A stretch of 64,000 nucleotides of DNA from G963662605 sp963667005 (GTDB lineage Bacteria; Bacteroidota; Ignavibacteria; Ignavibacteriales; Ignavibacteriaceae), in contig OY762937.1 in assembly GCA_963667005.1 (NCBI GenBank), positions 2,418,001 to 2,482,000 on the forward strand, read 5' to 3'. Shown one piece after another: positions 9,898 to 18,918 of the stretch (its first letter is position 1; each line of letters begins with the position of its first letter). A program made the position numbers and the translations under genes. The notes beneath the pieces are model-generated. The model ran no database searches, had not been told where the DNA came from, and saw only the letters and a list, made by a program, of their open reading frames with translations.

Positions 9898-10818
9898 TTA
9901 TTTAACTTCTGTTGAATAAAGTTTCTCGCCTTCATCACTTATAAAAGTGACAGTGACTATGCTGCTTGTCACTGTGCAGCTGATAAATCCTGCTGAACCA
10001 AGTCCGAACTTCAGGTCGTCGCGTTTTTCTACATCACGGTGACTCGCACCCCCGCCGCAGATAAAGTAGTCAATAGGTGCATGGTACAAATGCTGCATGG
10101 TGTGATCGTGCCCGCAGAAATAAATATTGACCTGTTCCTTTGAAAGAATTGGCAGGACTTTCTCAATCATTTCCTTTGTATCACCATGTGCCGGGGCAGA
10201 GGAGTAAACAGGATGATGGCCGATTACAATTTTCCACTTCGCATGTGAATAATGAAGTACCGAATCAAGCCAACGGATTTGTACCTGCGGATCTTCATTG
10301 GTAAAATGATATGAGTTCTCTTTCTTCCTATAGCTATCTATAAGCGGTGCTGTATCCAAATGAACAAATAAAATTTCAGTCCCATCGGAAAGTTGATATG
10401 AATGCGTGTAATACCGGGCGGGGAAGTTCCAGCGTTTGCTCTTCAGTGAGTATTGTATCTCGGCATCAGGATAACCCCTATTGTCATGATTCCCCAGTGA
10501 TGGATACCAGGGAATCTGAAGTGAAGTCGCGGAATAGACATCTTCGAATTCTGTTTTCCAGCGAGGTGAATCTGCACTGTCAATGCCATTGCCGTGGTAA
10601 TTATCGCCTCCGGTAATAACAAATTTGCTATGCTCCTTCTCAGCAGCTATACCCATCTGTTTTCCCACCGCAGTTTGAATCTCGCCGCCTTTGCCTCCCA
10701 TGTCGCTAATAAATAAAAAGTTCAGTGAAGCATTTTGCGCTATTATGAAGCCTGGCGCAAAAAGTAGAAAGATCAATAGATTAACGATATGCAGTAATTG
10801 AGAATTTTTGGTATTCAT
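9898..10818 (-). CDS. Secreted purple-acid-phosphatase-like metallophosphatase
   Basis: 306 residues from ATG 10818; a TTG four codons upstream is in frame but not needed. An N-terminal hydrophobic signal peptide (about 1-28, ending IIAQ) predicts export. The calcineurin-like metallophosphoesterase motifs are present in order: SDMGG (Asp39), GGDNYHGNG (Asp72, Asn73), GNHD (Asn110, His111), GHHP and GHDH near the C-terminus. This set, including the Tyr after GDN, fits the purple/tartrate-resistant acid phosphatase group, which hydrolyses phosphate monoesters with a two-metal centre. The first motif has SDMGG where GDWGG is common. Predicted to act in the periplasm or outside the cell; the substrate is not known. 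It stands alone, divergent from the cluster that begins at 11423. Confidence 0.85.
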   Translation of the reverse strand: MNTKNSQLLHIVNLLIFLLFAPGFIIAQNASLNFLFISDMGGKGGEIQTAVGKQMGIAAEKEHSKFVITGGDNYHGNGIDSADSPRWKTEFEDVYSATSLQIPWYPSLGNHDNRGYPDAEIQYSLKSKRWNFPARYYTHSYQLSDGTEILFVHLDTAPLIDSYRKKENSYHFTNEDPQVQIRWLDSVLHYSHAKWKIVIGHHPVYSSAPAHGDTKEMIEKVLPILSKEQVNIYFCGHDHTMQHLYHAPIDYFICGGGASHRDVEKRDDLKFGLGSAGFISCTVTSSIVTVTFISDEGEKLYSTEVK

Positions 10819-10830
10819 GTTGTATCGCAA

Positions 10831-11422
10831 TTAGTTGTAAATTTTCCTAACCGTCAATATGCCAAAAATTATTTATTCATCAATGTACTTGTTGAAAATG
10901 CACGGTCGTACCGGAGCACTTTTGAACAAATTTCGGTTCATTTGGAATCGGTGTTAAATTTGTACTGTCATTCCGGAAAATCGCTGGACAAAATCTCCAA
11001 AATATCAGTTTCTTGCGGCAGATTTTCCGGAATGACAACTTACTATCATACTCCATTGCGTCAGGTTTTCACCAAAATCCAGTATTTATATATTCTTATC
11101 ACGCTCTGTCCTGCGTCACAAAAATTAAGAATAAGGCGTAAAAATATTGCCAAATGCAAAGATTGTGATGCGCATCAGATGGTGCTATTAATTATTACAG
11201 AATACTTGATTCGATATTCAATATTAACTATATTTAATAATCGGATTCCTGTTCGTGTAATAGCAAAATTTTGCGGCTTTCTGTTCGCTATATTACCGGC
11301 ACGATATTGAAATATTCCTGTATTCTATCTTATTACTCAAGGGGGTCGGTTAGAATTTAGCCATATTTATACAATCAACATGTCGCTGATAGCAGCAGAA
11401 ACCACAGTCTTATCAATTAAAG
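10831..11422. other. Gene-free spacer with a long inverted repeat
   Basis: This 0.6 kb gap separates two divergent secreted-protein genes, so promoters for both should be here. It holds a perfect 17-base inverted repeat (10966-10982 and 11021-11037, TGTCATTCCGGAAAATC and its complement) with a 38-base loop. The plus-strand open frame through the region has no recognisable protein character. Confidence 0.5.
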
Positions 11423-13144
11423 ATGGTGGTTTTCATGATTGCTAAGTTACTGGATCTCATGTTCGGTTTAACCGAAAAAAAACTGCTTTTCTTCATTTTT
11501 GCGGCTACTCTCTTTTGGGGTGAGCTATATGCACAAATACCTTATGTGGCGTTTAACGGTTCATTGTCCCTTTCCAATGACTTTTATAGTGCTTCGGGTA
11601 TTGAAGCGCGGCGTCCGGGGAATCAAAGCCGCGGTATGCTCAATGCCAATTTTACTTTATTTGATCAGATTTCACTTCCATTTCAATTTACTTTCAGCAC
11701 CAACCAGTCAAGTTTCCAGCAGCCGTTTAACCAATTCGGCGTTAATCCGAGAATATTCAAATGGTTGACACTCCATGGTGGATATTTTTCAGCCAAGATG
11801 AGCGACCTGACATTTGGTGACCTCCGTGTGTATGGCGGGGGAATAGATTTGACACCCGGGAACTTCCGATTGAAATTTTTGTACGGACGAACTAAAGATG
11901 TACTAAATGGTGATTCTGTCAGGAACATTCCGGCAACATACCGGCAGAAAGCGTTTGCGGCACAGTTAGGGTATGGTAAAGAAGGTGAATCCTATATTAA
12001 TATCAATGTTTCCCGTGTTTGGGACGACACTGCCTCACTAATCACTAATACAACAATATCGAAACCCGCTGAAAATATGGCATTATCGGATCAGTTTGGT
12101 ATTCGATTCTCAAAAGCTCTCTCTATGACAGGTGAACTCGGTGTATCGTTGTATTCTTCTAATTTGCATGCAGAAAAGGCGGATGATATTGCGGGCCGCA
12201 TTCCTTCGTTTTTATTTACTCCCAGAATTTCTACGCAGATTGACGGGGCAGGCATATTAGCTTTTAACATCACTCCATCGGAATACTGGTCGCTTGCTCT
12301 ATCAGGTAAGTGGATTGGCCCGGGCTTTGTTTCATTAGGCTACGCTCAAATGCCGAATGATCTTATGGAATATACTGCCAATCCATCACTTCGGCTGCTC
12401 GATAACAGATTGAATATTACCGGTAGTGTCGGTATAAGGCAGAATAACCTCCGGAATAATAAGCTGAATACTTCCAAGGGTTTTACTGGAATGACATCTA
12501 TTGATTATCAGTTGAACAGTTTCTTTGGTGTGAACTGCCTTTATAACCAGAACCAGATTAAGTCCGATAATAAGAGCGAGCTGACGAAAATTTCAAACGT
12601 ATTCAATATGCTTACGCTTTCACCCCGTTTTATGTTTCCGGGACTTGGCGGATCGAACAGCATAATTTTTACTTTTTCCTATCAGGATTCGCAAGACGAT
12701 AATTCATACTTGCAGCAAACACAAACAATTGATACAACAGATATTGATCCCATTGAGGCTATCATTCAACACTCAAGAAATCAAACACGCTCATACATGG
12801 CGGCACACACACTGTCTCTGCCATCAAGCCTGACAGCGTCAACAAGCCTTTTTTATACTTGCACATCAATTCCTAACGGATCAATACAAATAGCAAATAT
12901 CAATGAGAATGTCGGTCATCAGTTTCTTGAAAACAGATTGGGATTGACACTGGGTCTTGGTTATAGTACTACACATTATGTTACGACGAACGGACAGTTT
13001 ATTGTCAGTTTCAACGCGTCTTACAGTCTCTTGAAACTGGGTTCGATAAACTTTTCGTTGTCCAATTCCAAATATCGGGGCGGGGCACAAACGCCGAGCT
13101 ATTCGGAACTTCAAGGAAATCTACAATACACGATTAATATTTAA
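11423..13144 (+). CDS. Predicted outer-membrane beta-barrel, first gene of unknown cluster
   Basis: 573 residues as listed. The start is uncertain: ATGs at 11423, 11435 and 11459 are all in frame, and the third places the hydrophobic signal segment (KKLLFFIFAATLFWGELYAQ) closest to the N-terminus. After the signal, the chain has alternating hydrophobic/polar strands with many aromatic ends and frequent turns (for example LGYGKEGESYININVSRVW), and it ends in a beta strand (LQGNLQYTINI). This is what an outer-membrane barrel looks like. I do not recognise the exact family. The stop lies 20 bases before the start of the 1917-residue protein, so the two are probably co-transcribed. The likely role is a membrane anchor, pore or assembly partner for the two secreted proteins that follow. 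That role is inference from position only. Confidence 0.65.
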   Translation: MVVFMIAKLLDLMFGLTEKKLLFFIFAATLFWGELYAQIPYVAFNGSLSLSNDFYSASGIEARRPGNQSRGMLNANFTLFDQISLPFQFTFSTNQSSFQQPFNQFGVNPRIFKWLTLHGGYFSAKMSDLTFGDLRVYGGGIDLTPGNFRLKFLYGRTKDVLNGDSVRNIPATYRQKAFAAQLGYGKEGESYININVSRVWDDTASLITNTTISKPAENMALSDQFGIRFSKALSMTGELGVSLYSSNLHAEKADDIAGRIPSFLFTPRISTQIDGAGILAFNITPSEYWSLALSGKWIGPGFVSLGYAQMPNDLMEYTANPSLRLLDNRLNITGSVGIRQNNLRNNKLNTSKGFTGMTSIDYQLNSFFGVNCLYNQNQIKSDNKSELTKISNVFNMLTLSPRFMFPGLGGSNSIIFTFSYQDSQDDNSYLQQTQTIDTTDIDPIEAIIQHSRNQTRSYMAAHTLSLPSSLTASTSLFYTCTSIPNGSIQIANINENVGHQFLENRLGLTLGLGYSTTHYVTTNGQFIVSFNASYSLLKLGSINFSLSNSKYRGGAQTPSYSELQGNLQYTINI

Positions 13145-13164
13145 ATAATGTCCGGAAAGTAGTC

Positions 13165-16100
13165 ATGAAAAAGCTGGTTTACCTATTTCTTCTTTCGTGC
13201 ATTTTAAGTTCGGCAATACTCGCACAGACGGTGAAACTGTCGGCGCATGTAACGATCTTAAAACCGACATCACCCAGTCTGGCTGATTGGAAACTGAATC
13301 CAAATCTGTCGAGGCTAGACATTACAAATTTAACATCCTCACCAATTCCTAACTGTTATGTGGTTTTTTCATTCAGGAATCTGAGCACAGGTCAGGAGGT
13401 CGCACGCAGCGTAAACAGTTATGCACGCAGGTTTACCATGCCTCTTGGAGTGAAGACCCGCAACGCGGAAGAAGTGCTTCCTAATAACTATACTGACGGC
13501 ATCTGGATGGACGAAACATTCAAGACGACTCTGTACACAACAGGGAAGCTGCCTGAAGGCACGTATCAGATGTGTGCTCATATCAATAACGAGCAGGATC
13601 AGAACATCAGTGGTCCCGACGCGTGTGATGTTTTCACTATTGTTGTCCCGCAGCAGCCACGGCTCATTTCTCCGAATGATACGAATATGACGATAGCCGG
13701 TTTGCCGATATTCAACTGGACTCCGGTAACTCCTATGCCTGCAGGAGCAGATATAAAATATGAATTGAAAATTGTACCCGTATTCACAGGCCAGTCCGGA
13801 CAGGATGCGATGGATAGAAATGACTCGCTTGCACGGAAAACTTTAGTGACGGCATTTTATCAGTATCTCCCAAGCGATCCTTCCTTCACGACATTTAAGA
13901 ATGATCTTGCGTATTATGCCTGGCAGGTAAGGGCATATGATGCAAATAATAAAGTAGATATTCAAAATCAGGGTAAGAGCGAAATCGGATATTTTAAGAT
14001 GAACAATCTTGAGCCACCGAGATTGATCTCACCTGTAGATACCAATACCACGATTTCCGTACCGCCAATGCTGTCGTGGACAACAATTACTCCGCCTTTC
14101 GGTCAATTTGTCCGCTATAATCTTAAAGTTGTTCCGGTTCCGGCAGGGCAGAGCGCTTCAGCGGCTTTGAAAGGAACTATATCTCTTCTTGATGTGAAGA
14201 ATCTAACTACAGCGTTCTACCAAACGACGTATGCGGATTCGATAATGACCCGGTTCGCAGATGCAAAATGCTTTGCATGGCAGGTGCAGGCAATAGACCA
14301 GAACGGTCAGGACATTACTAAGAATAACGGATACAGTGAAATCCGTCTATTTAGAATAACACGCACATTAACACCACAGAATTTCAGAGATACAGCATCA
14401 ATTCTGATTACTGCTAATTCGCCGTCGGGTAACGGACAATATCCGGATCCACCGAAACCGTCATTTTCGGTAATCGTTACGCCGCCGATTAATGCGAGCG
14501 CAATTACTACCGGAACCCTGTCTGTATGGAAGTCGGCAACTAAAACCGGTACACCGGCTTTTACCGCAACATTTAAAGGTTCTGAAGCATCAACATATCG
14601 CGCTTCGGCATATGGTACCAATTCAACGATGATTGACATTCTGAATGTCAATTCCGATGACGCATCCTCAAAATCATTTGTACCCGATACAGGTGTCACG
14701 TATGTCTGGACGGTTGCTCTTGATTATGCGGCTGACAAGATTCGCACAGACGGTAAAAAATGCAGTATCGCTACAAAGACGAGTGATGACGGCACCTTCA
14801 CGGTAAAGATTGTTAAAACAGATTCAACCGCGATTAAAATAATTGCTCTTGCACCGGTTGGGGCTGTAGCTTATCCGGCTCAGAGGCAACCGTCTTTTTC
14901 AGTTGCTGTAAACCCTCCGGTAAATCAGGATGCAATAACCGGCGCATCGTTCTCTATCTGGAAAATGCAGAATCCCGGTGATACTCCGGTCAAAGTAAAA
15001 GCCGGTACGCCGGTATTCAATACTGTTCTTACTGCAAATGATAAGAATAAAATTAAATTTAACCGGCAGGCGAAAGACACGACATACTTTGATCTCGCGT
15101 TTTTCGACACATCTGTCGCTGCAAAAAATTTCCAGGCGGATAGCGCGGCAACATACTATTGGGCATTCACTCTCAATTATCAGAAAGATAAAATCCGCAA
15201 GGATTCGAGTGTATGTATCAGGCCGAGTCAGGTTTCCAATGATGGAGTATTCACTGTCATAGCTATGGCCGATTCAACCCTGTTTAATATTTATGCCGGG
15301 TATCCGGGCGAGGAGATTAAATTCCCCGAAGAAAAGCAGCCGAAGTTTATCGTTTATACTACGCCGCTTATCAATAAGACTGCAATCAAAGGCGGTAAGC
15401 TTTCAGTATGGAAACTTGCAGCTGCGAATGATGATATTGAGCAGATAAAAAAACGTAAGCCGGATTCGATCTATACATTCACAGGAAATGCAGACAATCT
15501 CATTAAAGCATCTGAAGTTAATCAGGATTCTCTGCGTTTAGATCTTACGTTCATCAATGGTGATTCGAGCGCGACGACAGCCGGAGCGACTGCGCGAAAA
15601 GTCTTTACTGCCGATAGCGGTAAAACGTATTTGTGGACGGTCACCTTCGATTATGATAAAACAAAAATTCGTCGTGACGGCGTAATTCCTTCAGCTGAGA
15701 ATCAGAGTTCTACGGGCTCAAAATTCAGGGCAGGAACAGAGACCGGTGCGTGTGTTGATTTGTGCTCAGCCGCGGCGCCGACCAACACGACTCCTTCAAC
15801 AAGTAATTTTGACGAAGGTGCCGTTATCAAAGTCGGCAAATTCCAGATGAAAGTTATTCAGTCTACCGGATTTGGTAATGCGCTTACCGGAACTGGTAGT
15901 ATCAAGGTTCCGTATTTACGTGCTCCGATTCTCGTGAACTATGCCAACATCAAGGTTAATACACAGAATCAAATGTACGAAGGTGAAATCTCGGCTGCAC
16001 AGTCTCCGGGCTCGCCTTTGTCGGAAGCTGACGCAAACAGAATGTCCGGTGATCTGGGACTTTCAAACGATCAGGTTTCCAACATTTACAATATCGCTTC

Positions 16101-18918
16101 ATCCGGCGCAAAACTTGTCAGCGCTTTTACCGGTACAGAGCCTATCGGACTTCCGATAGGGTTTGATAATACGGTTAACGGCGAACAGGTCGTAATCGGT
16201 ATTATCGGTATGGTTTGGACTCCAACGATTGCTAAACTGAACGCCGCGATACAAGTACCTTTACCACAGCTTGGCCCCGGAGTCGGTATCGGACTCGGTG
16301 CCAGAGATATATGTTTCCATCCGGGCGGAATCGGCGGTGACGGTAACGCCACGTTGTATTTAGCAAGTGACTTTGGATATAACAGCGGCAGTCAAACTGA
16401 TTCATGGAGTATCCTCTTTAAATCCAGAACGGATAATGATACAGGAACATATGTCAGCTTTGATTGCCATGGATTCAAGAAATTCCAGGTCGCAATGGAA
16501 GTCAAATTCCCAAGAACATGGATGGTGCCTGATGACGATGCAACAGGGACAAAACAGGTTATTGCGCGCGTAACCGCCCAAGCAGAAAAGAAAAGCGGTG
16601 CATGGCAATGGCTTGGTGATGCGACGATAGGTAAAGTCCAGATTCCTGCAGTTCCAGGACTAAAAATTGATTTGCAGGATATCGGATATGATAATTCAAG
16701 TATAGCCAATCCTCCGAATGTCGTATTCCCGGCAGGCTTTAAAGGTAGTACGAAAGAGGATTGGACCGGGTTCTTTATTAAACGGGCAGCTGTCACACTT
16801 CCTGACGAATTGAGGCCGTTGGGGTCAGCACAGCCGTTGCAGGTTTCTATGAATAATGTTCTCATCGGGAAAACCGGAGTAAACTTTAGTTTCAGGTTAG
16901 AGAACTTACTGCAATATCCGCAGGCTGATTTCGGTGGATGGGCAGGAAGCATAGATACACTTGCTATTGATGTCGTCAATAGTTCGCTCGCAAAGGGAAG
17001 CTTGATCGGCCGTGTTCATGTTCCGCTGTTTGATTCTTCAGTCGTGTATACAGCCAGTCTTTCACCGACGACTAACGCGGCGGGGAAGAGGTCATTGGGC
17101 TACCAGTTTACGATAGTACCTCAAGGTGAAATGACTGCTTCGTTATGGCATTCATCGATAACACTAGAGAAGACCTCAAAGATTGAAATCAGTAATACTA
17201 CCGGAAAGTTTGTTGCCTCTGCGCTGCTTAACGGCAATCTTTCAATATCAGGAAACATCGGGAAAGTGAAAGGTATTGATTTCAAAGAGATCCGTTTCCA
17301 GAACTTCAGACTTCAGAGTGTTGCTCCGTACTTTGATAAGGGGACATGGAGCTTTGCAAGTCCTCAGAAATCAATGGCCGGATTCCCGATTTCAATAAAT
17401 GATATAAATGTGCTGCAAGGAACCCGCAACAACAAACCTGCTATCGGAGTTAAATTTAACGTTGGTGTTCAGTTTGCTCCGGGAGCCAACGCATTCGGTG
17501 GTTCAACCACTCTTGCAATCTGGGGCGTTATTAATAAGGAAGGCGGACAGAAGTTCGCGTTCGACGGTATCGAACTTGATTCTATCGGCATCAACGCGAA
17601 TATCGGTGTAGTTGATATCAAGGGTGGTGTACGCATCTATGATAATGATCCGGTATATGGTTCGGGTTTCGCGGGAGCTATTCAGGCTACGTTTGTTCAG
17701 CAAGTAATGGTAAAAGCTTCAGCACAGTTCGGCTCGGTTAACGATTACCGTTACTGGTATGTTGATGCTAGCTGCGCATTTACACCGGGTATTCCTCTCT
17801 GGAACACCGGTGTTGGCTTCTATGGCTTTGGAGGCGGTGCATGGTATCATATGCGTAAGAGCGGACAAGATCCGAGCCTTACGAATTTACCGGCATCTGC
17901 AAATCCATCGGCTTCTTCAACTCCGGGTATGTCGAATTCCGGGTACACCTATGTGCCTGATAAATCAGTACTGTTTGGTTTCAAAGCTATGGTTATTCTC
18001 GGAACATCGCCGAGACCCGAAGCCTTTAACTGTGATGTCGCAATGGATGCCCAATTCCTTTCCGACGGTGGTGTAAAATCCATCGGCATGAGCGGTCAGG
18101 GCTACTTTATGATTCCTATTCTCCAGCGTGCACAGGCGAGAATCCGTGCTGATGTTAACGTTGATTTCGATTTCCAGAATGCAACACTTCATGGAGTATG
18201 CAACGCGTACATTCTTGCTGCACCGGCCGTTACCGGTCGCGGTACGATGGTATTCCATATCGATAAGAGACAATGGTATATGAAAATCGGCGAACCTTCA
18301 AGCAGGGTGACACTTAATGTTGCGGGCATGTTGAATATCGGCGGTTACTTTATGGTTGGTACCGGAATCCCAAGTATTCCGCTTCCACCTAATGAAGTAT
18401 TAAGCAGACTGACTGCGGCACAGAAGAGTGCACTTGCAACTAAACGCGACGGCAAGATAGCCACCGGCGATGGTTTTGCATTCGGCGGTTCCGTATCATT
18501 CAACACCGGGCGCCAGACATTCGGTATATTCTACGGTCAGGTTAATGCCGGCGGCGGATTTGACATGGCAATGATGAAGCAAACAAAATGCCCCGGTTTC
18601 ATGGGCTGGCAGGGACAAGGACAGTTTTACGCGTACATGCTGGCAGATATCGGGCTTTATGTTGATGTCGGTTTTTGGACATACAGGCCTTGCGGACCAT
18701 GGTATTGCTGGGTCTGCAGATGGTGTCAGGATCGTTATATAGGTTATCGTGGTAATTTCAGCATACTTTATATTAGCGGAGCAGCTTTATTGCAGGTAGG
18801 CGGTCCAAACCCGTGGTGGGCAAAAGGAACACTAACCGGAGAATACAATATTCTCGGGGGCCTTGTAAAAGGTCGTTGCAATTACAGCTTCTCGAAAGGA
18901 ACGATTTGTACACTATGA
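13165..18918 (+). CDS. 1917-residue secreted multidomain protein, TANFOR-like N-terminus
   Basis: Signal peptide at residues 1-20 (MKKLVYLFLLSCILSSAILA). Next comes a beta-rich domain with LSRLDITNL and LPEGTYQMCAHI, then two FN3-like units opening PRLISPNDTN (about 162) and PRLISPVDTN (about 285). From memory this resembles the N-terminal part of proteins named TANFOR in Bacteroidota. Three tandem modules of about 145 residues follow (about 419-555, 562-700, 710-855); each starts with a P..SFSV/KFIV..PP pattern and ends with DKIR.D. The remaining 1050 residues are glycine-rich and beta-rich, of no family I know. Near the C-terminus is a tight cysteine group, CGPWYCWVCRWC. No T9SS sorting domain and no heme CXXCH were seen. 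The last bases overlap the next gene as ATGA (18915-18918), which suggests coupled translation. Function unknown. Confidence 0.7.
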   Translation: MKKLVYLFLLSCILSSAILAQTVKLSAHVTILKPTSPSLADWKLNPNLSRLDITNLTSSPIPNCYVVFSFRNLSTGQEVARSVNSYARRFTMPLGVKTRNAEEVLPNNYTDGIWMDETFKTTLYTTGKLPEGTYQMCAHINNEQDQNISGPDACDVFTIVVPQQPRLISPNDTNMTIAGLPIFNWTPVTPMPAGADIKYELKIVPVFTGQSGQDAMDRNDSLARKTLVTAFYQYLPSDPSFTTFKNDLAYYAWQVRAYDANNKVDIQNQGKSEIGYFKMNNLEPPRLISPVDTNTTISVPPMLSWTTITPPFGQFVRYNLKVVPVPAGQSASAALKGTISLLDVKNLTTAFYQTTYADSIMTRFADAKCFAWQVQAIDQNGQDITKNNGYSEIRLFRITRTLTPQNFRDTASILITANSPSGNGQYPDPPKPSFSVIVTPPINASAITTGTLSVWKSATKTGTPAFTATFKGSEASTYRASAYGTNSTMIDILNVNSDDASSKSFVPDTGVTYVWTVALDYAADKIRTDGKKCSIATKTSDDGTFTVKIVKTDSTAIKIIALAPVGAVAYPAQRQPSFSVAVNPPVNQDAITGASFSIWKMQNPGDTPVKVKAGTPVFNTVLTANDKNKIKFNRQAKDTTYFDLAFFDTSVAAKNFQADSAATYYWAFTLNYQKDKIRKDSSVCIRPSQVSNDGVFTVIAMADSTLFNIYAGYPGEEIKFPEEKQPKFIVYTTPLINKTAIKGGKLSVWKLAAANDDIEQIKKRKPDSIYTFTGNADNLIKASEVNQDSLRLDLTFINGDSSATTAGATARKVFTADSGKTYLWTVTFDYDKTKIRRDGVIPSAENQSSTGSKFRAGTETGACVDLCSAAAPTNTTPSTSNFDEGAVIKVGKFQMKVIQSTGFGNALTGTGSIKVPYLRAPILVNYANIKVNTQNQMYEGEISAAQSPGSPLSEADANRMSGDLGLSNDQVSNIYNIASSGAKLVSAFTGTEPIGLPIGFDNTVNGEQVVIGIIGMVWTPTIAKLNAAIQVPLPQLGPGVGIGLGARDICFHPGGIGGDGNATLYLASDFGYNSGSQTDSWSILFKSRTDNDTGTYVSFDCHGFKKFQVAMEVKFPRTWMVPDDDATGTKQVIARVTAQAEKKSGAWQWLGDATIGKVQIPAVPGLKIDLQDIGYDNSSIANPPNVVFPAGFKGSTKEDWTGFFIKRAAVTLPDELRPLGSAQPLQVSMNNVLIGKTGVNFSFRLENLLQYPQADFGGWAGSIDTLAIDVVNSSLAKGSLIGRVHVPLFDSSVVYTASLSPTTNAAGKRSLGYQFTIVPQGEMTASLWHSSITLEKTSKIEISNTTGKFVASALLNGNLSISGNIGKVKGIDFKEIRFQNFRLQSVAPYFDKGTWSFASPQKSMAGFPISINDINVLQGTRNNKPAIGVKFNVGVQFAPGANAFGGSTTLAIWGVINKEGGQKFAFDGIELDSIGINANIGVVDIKGGVRIYDNDPVYGSGFAGAIQATFVQQVMVKASAQFGSVNDYRYWYVDASCAFTPGIPLWNTGVGFYGFGGGAWYHMRKSGQDPSLTNLPASANPSASSTPGMSNSGYTYVPDKSVLFGFKAMVILGTSPRPEAFNCDVAMDAQFLSDGGVKSIGMSGQGYFMIPILQRAQARIRADVNVDFDFQNATLHGVCNAYILAAPAVTGRGTMVFHIDKRQWYMKIGEPSSRVTLNVAGMLNIGGYFMVGTGIPSIPLPPNEVLSRLTAAQKSALATKRDGKIATGDGFAFGGSVSFNTGRQTFGIFYGQVNAGGGFDMAMMKQTKCPGFMGWQGQGQFYAYMLADIGLYVDVGFWTYRPCGPWYCWVCRWCQDRYIGYRGNFSILYISGAALLQVGGPNPWWAKGTLTGEYNILGGLVKGRCNYSFSKGTICTL

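Noticed and set aside
10798..11310. Open frame of 170 codons on the plus strand
   Set aside because: It overlaps the start of the opposing phosphatase gene, runs through the inverted repeat at 10966-11037, and has no recognisable domain or good start site.
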